NCBI RefSeq assembly: GCF_947507565.1
Contig: NC_089184.1
Span: 2,542,001-2,606,000, forward strand
Reading direction: 5' to 3'
Length of the DNA: 64,000 bases
Source of the DNA: Oscarella lobularis
Lineage: Eukaryota > Porifera > Homoscleromorpha > Homosclerophorida > Oscarellidae
Both the position numbers and the translations under genes were made by a program. Below the pieces are notes generated by a model. It was not told the DNA's origin. It worked only from the letters and a program-made list of their open reading frames with translations, and made no database searches. Each line of letters begins with the position of its first letter. The stretch's first letter is position 1. Positions 21,481 to 32,000 of the stretch are shown piece by piece.

Positions 21481-23368
21481 TTCAAAATAGAGCCGCCACT
21501 GACAACCTTGGCTTGCGACGTTCTACGGAACGACTTTCAGCTCTCGGACTTTCGTCCGGGGCAGTTAGATGCCATCCTGAGCATAGCGAGGGGGGAAGAC
21601 GTGGTAGTTCGTTTTGGAACGAATGGTGGAAAATCCCTTTGCTACCAGCTTCCACCTCGCTTACTTGGAAAGTCTTCCTGCGCTGTTATAGTTAGTCCTC
21701 TTAGCGCCCTGATGAGAGAACAGGTACAGACGCCAAGTGATGATCAACGACAGATACAACTTTGTCGAGCAGGTTTTCAAGCTGAAAAACCTTCAGATGT
21801 CAGCCGTAGCTTGCGTTACCGTTGCACAAGCCAAGCTCTTAACCGCTGAAGACTTGTCGACTTTTCAATACTGTACGTTTCTAGAATAACTGTGGTTTTT
21901 CTTTATAACGTTTCCATGCTCAGTTTATTTGTCCCCTGAATGTGCGGTGCACCCATTCTGGCTTCAGACTATGAAGACCCTATCTAAGCGTCTCGTCCTA
22001 ATAGCAATCGACGAAGCTCACTGCGTTGCAGAATGGTAAGCAATAGTTTAGAATTCACTAGAATGCCTGTACACAATCATCTAATGGTACAGGGGTGATG
22101 ACTTTAGAGTGGACTTTAAATTTCTTCGACGTCTTCGAGACGTCTCTGCATGCCCGGTCATGGCACTAACAGCAACTCTAACAAAACGTACAAAGATTAC
22201 AATAGAAGAAAGAATTGGGCTGAAAAACCCAAATTTCGTCGTAACAACTATAAACAGACCCAACCTGTACATATGGTTTCTGAAGCAACGTCAAACGCAC
22301 GAGGTTCATCACTAATTTGACGTACCTAATGCTTACACTTTCTATTCTTATTCACTAGGCATCTCTTCAACCTGTCATGGAATCCCTGATTTCAGGAAAA
22401 GAGAAGACAATAATATTTGTCAAAACAAAAAATGTTGCCACGGACATATGGGAAATCTTTCATTCAAAGTATCCAGACCAAGTCGCAATTCATCACTCAT
22501 CCCTAACCACAGAAATGAGACGTCAAACAGAAAGAGATTTTCGAGAGGGACGCAAAGTTCTCGTCATCGCTACCGTCGGATTTGGAATGGTAGTTTTATA
22601 AATTGCAATCTATTTTTCTTGTCAAAGTTATTTTATTATTTAGGGAATTGATATTAGTGACGTCAGAATTGTTGTTTGTTACGGATCACCTGATACCGTC
22701 GAGGGCATGTTTCAGGTAGAATAGTAAACAACATAGGCTTCGGCAGCTAACTAATCAAATGACCTTAGATGTTCGGTCGAGCTGGTCGTGATGGCAGTCC
22801 TGCCACCTGTGTCCTTCTCTACAGGCCTTCTAGCAAGAAGAGTAATAAAACAGATTTGGACAAAATTCTCCAGGAAAAGACTTGCTTGAGGAAGCAAATC
22901 TGCCAATACTTGGAATCCTCGTACAGCGCTGAGGATCAAGCTGGGCACCCGTGCTGCTCTAACTGCAACAAAGAAGGAGAAGATCCATACGGTCTCTTTG
23001 TCTACCCAAGGCAAGCCAGAGGAAAGCGAACCAGCGGAAACTTGAAGAGAAAGCGAAAATCAAAAGGCGACAATTCACCTTCAACAGGCGACTGGTACAT
23101 AGACAGGTCTCTCTATGAATGGAGGGAACGAGAGTTCGAAAATAGCGGCCTGTCTTGCCTCGGCGCTGAAGCCATCGTTAGTAATCGTCTGCTGTCTCAC
23201 GTACGGGACAACTGTGCAGTGCTACGTACAGTTGACAATATTCAGGCTGCTACTGGCCTCAATGAAAAGTACGCCTCATCTCTCTCAATTGCGCTTAACG
23301 ATTGCATGGCTAAAGCTTCAAAGATGGTTGCTAGCGAACACAGCTATTGTTCGAAGGCTATTAATTAA
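21481..23368 (+). CDS. RecQ-family DNA helicase of the transposable element
   Basis: Seven exons read cleanly from TTG at 21508: 21508-21723, 21773-21872, 21924-22035, 22093-22303, 22359-22589, 22644-22715 and 22769-23368 (514 codons). All phases match. Helicase motifs in order: FRPGQLDAI (motif 0), TNGGKSLCYQLP (I), VSPLSALMREQ (Ia), IAIDEAHCVAEW (II, DEAH), ALTATLT (III), TIIFVKTK and AIHHSSL (IV), VIATVGFGMGIDISDVR (V) and QMFGRAGRDG (VI). A Cys cluster (CLRKQICQYL..HPCCSNC) matches the RecQ zinc-binding region, followed by a helical tail. RecQ enzymes unwind DNA 3' to 5' using ATP. No ATG lies in frame before an upstream stop near 21418-21435, so the first exon or start is unresolved. The P-loop has Asn where cellular RecQ usually has Gly. 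No lesions seen. Confidence 0.9.
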
Positions 23369-23396
23369 ATAAAAATGATCTTTCGTAGAATGCTTT

Positions 23397-26113
23397 TCAG
23401 AGCCCTTGCACTTCTTCTACATCATCAACCGTCCTCTTTTGGCTTTCGACAGTCTCCTCAGCAATTTTCTTCTGCAGGTAGTTTTGGAGCCACCCGTTCT
23501 CTACTTTCAGGATTCCTTCTCGTCTTGGATCGACGAAATCCCATTCTATCTATTTTCTGTCCCTTTTCATGGTGACAACTTCCTCTTCCAGCAGTACTGC
23601 AACCATCTTTTGGACGTCATTGTCAAAGGAACGAATGGTGTGCGTGGATGTCTTTGCAATGCCCAATTTGTCTTCAAACTTTCTAGAGCCATCCAAAATT
23701 TCCATCGCTACTTCCGACACGAGAGTGAGATGCTTTTTCGTCAATGCTCCGCCGCTAGCTCGTACCGCATTTTTAATTATCCTAAAAAGCAAGGTAAGAC
23801 ATTGCATAGCTCAATATTCAATAATTTACAGATTGTAGTGTTCGACCAACTGGTCAATTGGCTTTCCGTGTCGTGGTTTTCCACTTACATTAACAGTCCT
23901 ATAATGTTTGTGAATGTATGCTGTTTCCGGAGCCCAATCTGCCGCCAGGTTTGCTAGCAGATTGGCAGCCTCCGTAGAATAATTCACTTTGTGACCGCCA
24001 AGTAGGTGGAGAAACCAAAAGCGCCACATTCTAATTATTTCTTCTCCGTTTTCGTACTGAATCGATTCTCTTAAATTAACGTAGATAAATCCCATATGAA
24101 GCAGAGTTCGGTGGTACATGTAGACTTCGTCTACGTCGATTTCAGGAAATGGCGGCGTTTTTATCTTGATCGTTTTGTTAAATATTGTTTCAGCCTCTTG
24201 CTTCAGCCACTCTGCTTGGTTTTCTTCCGGTAATTTTACGCAGTCAGATGAGCTTTCTATCTTGTAGTGACAGCAGATAGCAGCAGTTAGATGAGCATTG
24301 AAAACCTACGTAAATCGACATTCGAAGATGGGCTACACATTCAATTATATCTCCGCTCACATGACGAAAAAATTCATCCGAGGACTGAAACTTCTTTGCT
24401 GCTGCATCGACCATTTGTCTGCCAATCAGATTTTTGAGATGACAGGCGGTTCCAGGAGATTTCTCATTTCCCCATAAAAACTGAAGTGACAGCCCCAAGC
24501 ACTCCCACAAGAAATGAAAATCGCCTAAGACAAAAGTTAGTTCGCTACTGTTACTATGTAAATCTTGCCTGGTGATTCTTTAGCCCAGTGCAAGGTGTTC
24601 AAAGTACAGGGCTCTGGGGTTCGAAGCCGCTTGGCACCTCGAATATTCTTGCAAGTAAGCTGATCGCCTACGACTGCCTAATGATAAATTGGAACGAATG
24701 AAGCAACGGTAAAGCTTATCATACTACCTCGGGAGTTATGTCCTTTTTTCTTATGTCTGCAGCAAAACTATCTAGGACGGTGATGTTGCCGTCTGTCTTC
24801 CCTTCGTTGACATCCAATATGGGCAAAGGTGTAATACGTGCCTTCGTTGGCTGCTTGTGATGTTTTCGTTTAGGACTGACGTTGGATAAAGGAAAAAATG
24901 ACTTGAATCTCGAAACAAGAAAACGCATTATGAAGTCTACGCCAGACTGGAAGACGCTGTCGTTGTCTTGTGGAGACGGAAGAATGTCTTGATCACGCAA
25001 ACTGGATCGAGAGATGGACTAAAGCAAGCATGTATAATAGCTATGTTTAAAATTTTCATTACTTTTTGTGCAAGCGGTAGTGACTGCAAAACGACATCCT
25101 CTTCATAATCAATTATTAAGCGTGTGGTCATATCCCACCTTTCTTGATGATGCCCTGAACAGAATTTGAACCGCGGTTGCATGAACCGTTTCGTCTGTTT
25201 ACCTTGGCGCTCGTGGTGCACATTTTTGGTAATATTAAGATTGTCGTAGGACAAAATCCTTGGACAGAATGGTTGTCGTTCCGGGACTACATTCTTGCTA
25301 GCCACTGTTCTGAGATAGTCCCACGAGGCAGTGTAGGACATGCACAGCCCCAAGGTGTTCATAGCCGCCAATACCTAAATAACATATGAAAAGAAGTCTA
25401 ATGCAAAAAACAAGTATTTGAAATACTTGTTTAGGAGCAGCGTGACTAATGAGAAATAACGATGTAAGCTGTGGAAAAGCTTTTGCTGCTTTCATTCTTG
25501 ATCTTTGCTTCATCATCAGGGATACAACGTTCAGAACAAAATCGTCAGGCGCCTTCTTGTTCCTGCAGCCCATGACACTTCCCATCACCCTCCACAAATT
25601 CGGAGCCATGGCTCTCATTGCGCGGCACTGCTCAGTGACATCCACATCTAAATAGCCCTCGTCAGAAGAGACGAGATTCTGCATCTCGACCGATAGGCAA
25701 CGGTGCACAGCCTCCCAATCTATTGACGAAGTAGCTTGGGTTGAGGCTGTGAGGAAAGAATGAATTAACATTTGCATGTCACCCGAGAAAGGTCACATAA
25801 AATACATTCTCGCGTTTCAATTTTTATTTTCTTTCGAATTCCTGTGTAGGTCCATCCAATGCTGCGCTTGGTCCTGCTGATGTGAGGGAATGCCCTTTTC
25901 GTCACTCGTCCCATCTCCGTGGAACTTAAATCGACATTAGCGTATATTCGTAAATCGTTGTGAACATCCGCCACAGAAACATAATGAGCACTACTCTCAA
26001 CATATTGTTCTCTCAGCCTACATGTCACCAAAAAAAGCAGACCATGCAGATTGTGCGAAAACCTGCAAATCTGCCTACCAGGCAACGCGATCTTCGTAAA
26101 AACCAGGTTCCAT
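23397..26113 (-). CDS. DUF6589-like protein of the transposable element
   Basis: Nine exons join in phase: 26079-26113, 25806-26017, 25427-25746, 25063-25374, 24728-25018, 24569-24677, 24310-24524, 23830-24260 and 23397-23781 (769 codons). The intron after 24677-24569 is GC-AG. Landmarks in order: ISHAAPKQVLAAMNTLGLCM, ILSYDNLNITKNVHHER, VVGDQLTCKNIRGAKR, GDFHFLWECLGLSLQFLWG, FFRHVSGDIIECVAHL, RTVNVSGKPRHGKPID followed by QLVEHYN. The YDN, GDQLT, GDFHF and N-x-G..DxxxEHxN order is what I recall for DUF6589 proteins of fungi and animals, whose function is unknown. The C-terminal WDFVDPRREGILKVENGWL recurs in copy 2. One TAG (23550-23552) near codon 719 would remove the last 50 residues; copy 2 has a sense codon there. 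Starting at ATG 26113 gives a natural first splice. Confidence 0.75.
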
Positions 26114-26122
26114 GGTTGGTCG

Positions 26123-26375
26123 AGTGCGCTAGCGAAGAGAAGCACGAGAGCCAAGTCCCTGCACGAGAGCCATGGTCCTGCACGAGACCTAAGCACGAGT
26201 GCACGAGAGCGATACTACCTTGGTGTTAAGACAAGTATTTAAAGAAGCACATGACTGACCGCTGCCCCCAAAGGGGGTCCCACGTGACCTTTTCGCACCT
26301 TAGAAGTACCAGGCCCTTCTCCCCTCCCGTGTTTATACGGGAGATCAGGGAGAAGGGCCTGGCTACGCGAGGCTA
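26123..26375 (-). repeat. Right terminal inverted repeat of RecQ/DUF6589 element
   Basis: Reverse complement of 21236-21460, 253 bp long because of extra copies of a GCTCTCGTGC-type segment at its inner part. The first exon of the DUF6589-like gene begins at 26113, just inside this repeat. Confidence 0.9.
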
Positions 26376-26606
26376 CTGGCTACAGGCTAAGTGTGCAGTG
26401 GGAAGTGACCCGGATTGCGAAGTGAGAAGTGAGCAGTGAGCAGCTAGTGAGAACCCCGTGTTAGGCCAACATAGTAGATTGCTCACAAAGTAGATCGACG
26501 ACGTAATTGTTTCTATATATAGTAGTTGCATCATATATATGGCTGACCCTCCCATGACACTTCTGGAAGTGCCATTTTTCGTTCAGATACTGCTCACATA
26601 GTAGAT

Positions 26607-26676
26607 CTACTATATTAGCTGATCTACCATGTTAGCCACTACAGTGGCTAACATGGTACATCAGCTAATATAGTAG
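26607..26676. repeat. Near-perfect 34-bp palindrome arms
   Basis: CTACTATATTAGCTGATC.. on the left (26607-26640) pairs with ..CATCAGCTAATATAGTAG on the right (26643-26676), with one or two mismatches and a 2-bp centre. GATCTACTATA-type words also occur near 26798 and 26808. Possibly the end of a small element or the insertion site of the adjoining LINE. Confidence 0.7.
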
Positions 26677-26799
26677 AGTTTGCATGTCGGCAAACATATA
26701 AAGTGACAAGCATACTTGCACAGACGTGCAACCCTTTGCGCGCACTCTCCGACTTCCCATTGTTCCCATTGACAGTGATAGCAGATAGTAGATCTAAAT

Positions 26800-27770
26800 T
26801 GTGTGCTGATCTACTATATCGCTTTGGCTCTGAGGATCTTTTTGGTCACCTTGCCTGGCTTTTTAGCGGGCTGTTGAAGCATGGATGTGTCCCATAGCAG
26901 TTCCGCGGAACTGTGATAGTACCAATTATAAAGGATAAGAATGCTGATCTGAATTGCCCGAATAACTACCGAGGAATAGCTCTTTCCTCTGTTCTCGGAA
27001 AACTGCTGGAGAATGTCATCTTGTGGAAGTTCTCTTCATGTTGGGTGACCTCTGACCAGCAGTTTGGCTTCAAAAAGGGTCACGGTTGTGATGTTGGCTC
27101 CTATGTTCTCCGGGAAACCGTTCTTCAATTTTTGGAGCATGGCAATGATGTGGTCTTTGCCTGTTTCCTAGATTTGTCCAAAGCCTATGATAGAGTCGTG
27201 CATCCACTTCTCTTTCTAAAGATGCTACATCGTGGGACACCGTCTTTTCTCGTGCGATTTTTAAGGGAGTGGCACAAGCAGCAGGAAGTAGTGGTGAGAT
27301 GGCAGTCAACTTTGTCGTCGTCGTTTTCTACAACCAATGGGGTGCGCCAAGGAAGCGTGTTATCGCCTATTTTGTTCAATTTATTCATCGATGATATCGT
27401 TAAGAAGTTGGCGGTTTCTGAGTATGGTCCGTGGATTAATGGCTGTTTCTGTGGGTGTGGCTTGTATGCGGACGATTCTTATCTCGCCTCACCTACTCGG
27501 CAGGGTCTACAGGCTATGCTAGATATATGCGGTGACTTTGCTGTGGACAACCTAATGCAGTTTAACATTACTAAAAGTAAAGTGATGGCTTCCAAGTCTT
27601 TATCTCGGATTAGTGTCACGACTTCTGTTTTCATTCTGAATGGTCAGGTTTTGGAGCAAGTGGAGGATTTTCTGCACTTAGGTCACAATCTCTCCTCGGT
27701 TCTTCACTCGGATGATGTGGGGGTGTCGGCACGGTGTCGGCGATTTTACTCTGGGGTTTTTGGGGATAGA
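26800..27770 (+). pseudogene. Non-LTR retrotransposon reverse transcriptase fragment
   Basis: The frame encodes PNNYRGIALSSVLGKLLE, QFGFKKGHGCD, VFACFLDLSKAYDRV (first catalytic Asp), GVRQGSVLSPILFNLFIDDI and CGLYADDSYLASPT (YADD catalytic pair), the signature order of LINE-type RVT_1 domains. A TAG at 26895-26897 interrupts the N-terminal part. Endonuclease and C-terminal parts are missing, and the 3' side runs into a membrane-protein gene on the other strand. Likely a 5'- and 3'-truncated insertion of the CR1/jockey-like group; the clade is uncertain. Confidence 0.85.
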
Positions 27771-27779
27771 CATAGAGAA

Positions 27780-28302
27780 ATATTCAAGATCAATTACCCA
27801 AAGCATCAGAGAACACTCTGCGCAAGCAATGGCTTGGGAAATATTTTCATACAGAATGTCAAAATTTACACTCTTGTCGTCGTCGAAATTAATGGCTTGT
27901 GATGTCCAGGCGTGCACAAATCCGGCGGCTGATACTAGCCACATTAGAGAGGCTATCACACCAAGAACGACTAGAAACCAGGATCCCCTCGTAATACTGT
28001 TGGATGTGTCACACAGGTTGCTCGCGCGCCACTGCTTTCCCATCACCAAAAGAGCCATCACAACAAAACCTATTGACGCCCAAGAGACGGCGACACGAAA
28101 ACGACAAAGCCATTCGCTGTAAAAGAGGCAGCTTCTGGCAACTTCATCATTTGCTGCACCGACAGAAACGAGCATCAAGATCGCCAAGACCTAAGCCAAA
28201 GTACGTAAGTATCCAAAAAAGATGCCCCACAACGCTTACGAGAACGATCGCAATGGTGGCAGTAGTTGCAAAAACAATCAAACGTGCAGCAAAAGTATTC
28301 AT
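27780..28302 (-). pseudogene. Small multi-pass membrane protein, 3'-truncated and frameshifted
   Basis: The ATG at 28302 starts a hydrophobic helix (LIVFATTATIAIVLVSVVGH). In a second frame it continues with VAVSWASIGFVVMALLVMG and WFLVVLGVIASLMWLVSAAG, then a loop and a weaker fourth helix (ISQAIACAECSLMLWVIDLE). The frame switch near 28150-28165 needs a one-base change. A splice-acceptor-like TTTCAG lies just before the ATG. The reading frame runs into antisense LINE sequence near 27780, so the real C-terminus was lost. Four-helix topology is seen; no family was recognised. Confidence 0.5.
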
Positions 28303-28339
28303 TCTTGTTATCCTGAAAGTAAGAGTTTCAATTTACGTA

Positions 28340-29086
28340 GGTTCAAGAATAAGTGTTCCAGCAATAGATTAGATAATAGTTCTACAGCGCCTGCATCATG
28401 CTACCGTGCAGAGGCTGTATGGCATGCGTTGGTACACGTGAATATTTGCGCGAGCTTATTGCCTTCAAGCCGCAAGCTGAAAGCGTGCACCTTGGTTACT
28501 TTTGCAACATACGGAAAGTACACGCTTTTTTGCATAATGATATTGAAAGTGCGCGATTGCACAAACGCGCCTTGCCGAGATTTCTATCTAAAAACGCTGC
28601 TGCGACAGCTGATACTTGCCTTCTCAAGCAAGACTGTAAGTAACGTCGGCGTTCCATGATCTAAACTATTATCAGAGGCCGTACGTGTCTACTCAATCCC
28701 GTCGATCTCGCTTGCATAAAAAAGGCGCGCTCAAGCCACGTATTCAGACGCACGCTCTCACCTTCTTTATCGCAGATTGACAGACCTCGGTGCGAGCATA
28801 AGTGCATAAGTCTTGACAAAAATTGAAAGACAGCTAGGTTCACCCACCTACTGCACAATACCGAAAGAGCACGTACGAGGGATATACCCCCCTCCCCTGC
28901 TCACGTGAAACAATCGCAGTTCAACGCTCGCTTTGATAGTCGCCTGCTAAAAGAAATTATTAGCGACACAGTGCTTCTAAATTGAAGAAAAAAATTAAAA
29001 GCTCCCATAAAGTGCGCGTATATTCAGAGCAGCACACCGAGTCTTGCACTCTAAACACTACCACATAAGTACCGCATAGATATTTT
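28340..29086. other. Intergenic stretch without a supported gene
   Basis: Short open frames near 28400-28640 lack domains and splice partners. A weak CG-rich patch near 28680-28780 has no RNA-like fold I could confirm. Confidence 0.45.
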
Positions 29087-32000
29087 TCAATCTACGTCTT
29101 CGTCGAAAATTTGCGAAATATCGGGTCGAATTGGTGAAGGAGCCCTTATGCCCATGGTTTTGAATGCGTTTAGAAAAGATTCAGCCAATTGCACTTAATT
29201 GACCAACATTGCGTAAACGACTACATGAGACGCGCTTTAGACTCACATCGCTTTAGACTTTCATGCTCCGGAGGCAAATGTTTGGTGTCTTCTCTAGCTC
29301 TGATCAGCAAATCTTGGCTGTCACTGAACTGTCCTTTCACACACAAGCACCTCACGTACTGAATAAGAACTTTTACAAGAAAAAGAAATAACTAATAAAG
29401 AGTTTAACAGAACCGCTTTGCAACTCACTGCCCATTCTCGCAGGGTTTCCAGTGGGAAGATTCTTAGAGTTGTCCCAAGCCATTTTCACCATCTCCAGAG
29501 CATCATCGTGTTTTCCCAGTGAGAAATAAGCCTCGCAAAGGAAAACGCACGCTTTAAAAGAGAAAGGTGAAACAGTCGTTTCCGCTTTGCTTAGTGAAAA
29601 GCATACCTAACGATAATTCATACTTTCCATCAGGATAAAGCTCGGTGTAAAGAGAAATCGACTCTTTCAAATAGACTTTTCAAATCTAGCTGACATTCTG
29701 CCAACCTTGTGGAACTCGAGGATGCTCCGGCGGACACACGGACCTTATGACGGAAAGGCCTTCGCGCGAGAAGTCACACGCTTGGGAATGACGGTCCATT
29801 TGAATCATACACAAGCTCATCTCATAACGCACTGCGAAAGAAACATGTAGAAAAGGTCTTCCTAAGGTAAACCGACTTACAAACGCCAATATCTTCGTGA
29901 GCGTCTGGGATCATTTCTTGGTAAATTCTCAGAGCTTCGAAATAATTCTCCAGAGAATCGTCTAGCAAACCGCGCACTTTTTGACACCAACCAAGACACT
30001 GGTGACCTGGAAATTAGAGAGTAAAATAAACCATAACGTAGCAGTAAAGCTCACTAACAGTTCGCAAGACAAATCCCAGGATCGAAGAGACCACTCTTCG
30101 CCAAAGAGAGAGCGTCTTGCAAAACTCTCAGCTCTTCATCAAATCGCTCCGAAATACTGTAGACACGTGAAAGTCGTAGATAAACTACAAAAAGCAGTGA
30201 AGATAGAGTAAATTGAGCCATCGACCAGCAATGTACTGCACCATTAAAAGTGCTGGCGGCGGCTACCGGAGTTTCGTACACAGAATAAACATTGACTAGT
30301 TTATGAAGAATCCACTCGGCGTACGCCATTGAGCCTTGGAGCTCTTGGCTTTGCGCCAGCAAGTACAATGCTATCAAACACACAAAGAAACCTAAGATAG
30401 TGTAGACGCACTACGCATTGTCTACAAACCTTCCTCATAAAATACGACGTCAGAATCAGTAAGGTCTTCAGGAAAGCTTCCGCCTAGGGATCGCCGAATA
30501 TTCACGTCAACCTCTTCCAAAATCTTCAAGCAATATTGGCTGGACGCCAAGCCAAAGTAATCTAACGCAGAACGCGAGAAGAAAGAAGACATCCAAACGA
30601 GTTTCACTTACAGTCTCTTCTTCTAAGTCGGATTTCTTCCTCAGAGAATCTCGTCGAGTTGGCTTCAAAAGCGTCAACGCGAAGGGAGCACAAGAACCTT
30701 GCATCTTCGTAGTGCTTGTAAAGAAGCGCCAACTGACAGCTGTAGTCAACCAGTCCTGGATAGATACTGCTATCGTCATCGAGTATTCCCATTCTAAGCA
30801 TCTTCTCTACAGTAGAATAGATGTGAGGCGTAAGGGAGAGAACAATGGGACTAATCAAACAATTGCTCAAGTCGTTGATGGGAGGAAGACGTTTGAATAA
30901 AGCCTTGGAAACGGACTTTAGGACGCTGATAAAGTCGTCCGTATTTTCGGCCATTCGTTGCAGCATGCTTGCTTGAATCAAATGATGCATGGAGAAGGTG
31001 ACAATCATATCGTTATCCGGACTACTGATCTGCTGGACAAGAGAACGTTCGTTCAAAATCTTAATGGCTTTCGAAATTTTGAACTCCTTATCGAGAGGAT
31101 TCGTCTGAAACGCAGCATCGGCGACGACGTCTTGGAGAATATCACGCGACGACACGACAGCGCAGCACTTGAGAAGAAGATAACCCTCTTGAGATACCTC
31201 GTCTCTCACGTCATCAAGATCCAACTCCCAAGTTAGAGACACGCGATGCTCCTTCCTCTCCTTGTAAGCGGTCTGTGCACGCAAGACTGAAATCTGATCG
31301 CAATAGTTGGCGACATTGCGAGGATCTAGACGAACAAATCCACTGATATTGTGAACATTCCGTTGTCTAAGATTCTCTTTGAGATGGGACAGATGAAAGT
31401 AACGCAAGAAACTATCTAAATTCAACGCTGCCGCTTCCAAGCGCTTAGCCTCAGCATCAATCTTCCTCCAGTACTTCAGAAACGTGATCCTGTGCTGCTC
31501 AATATATGTTCCCGCGTGTGATAAAGCCAACGGGAGACCGTCGACGGGAGGCTCAGCCGCAACTTTCTCCGCATACTTCTTCTCGTTGTAGTCGAGAGTT
31601 TGCAAAGAGTCTTTCGATTTTCCGGCCCAACAGAGAAGAGCAACAACGGCCTTTTGCTTTTCAAGAACGCCTAAGAGCAATGAGTTGACGTTTCGCTGAT
31701 AGAAGATATCGTGAGTCTGCGCTTTTCTCGTCGTAATGATTATGTGACAGGCATCGTGAGCTCCGGGCAAGATATCGTTGACAAAGCCCAAATCGTCAGT
31801 ATTGTCAAAAAGAAGAAGACATCGAGGGCGATTTTTGATATAGCGTAGGAAAGCGCGAAGGACGTCAGAGGCTGAAGTCACCGAACTGATGACGTCACGC
31901 TTGTTACTCAAATCACCAGACCTCACAATCTATATGATGACAAAATGAAATCATTTTGTCGTGTAGAGGTGAACACTTACGTTTACTTTTAACCAAAACA

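Larger units (their letters stand above)
21236..26375. mobile_element. RecQ/DUF6589 transposable element, copy 1
   Basis: 5140-bp unit bounded by long terminal inverted repeats starting TAGCCTCGCGTAGCCAGGCC. CTGGCTACA lies immediately outside both ends (21227-21235 and 26376-26384), a candidate 9-bp target duplication. Inside are two convergent intron-bearing genes whose stops are 28 bp apart: a RecQ-type helicase (+) and a DUF6589-like protein (-). A second copy at 50193 has the same end and the same gene pair. No known integrase or transposase catalytic motif was recognised; DUF6589 is the candidate recombination protein by elimination. Confidence 0.8.
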
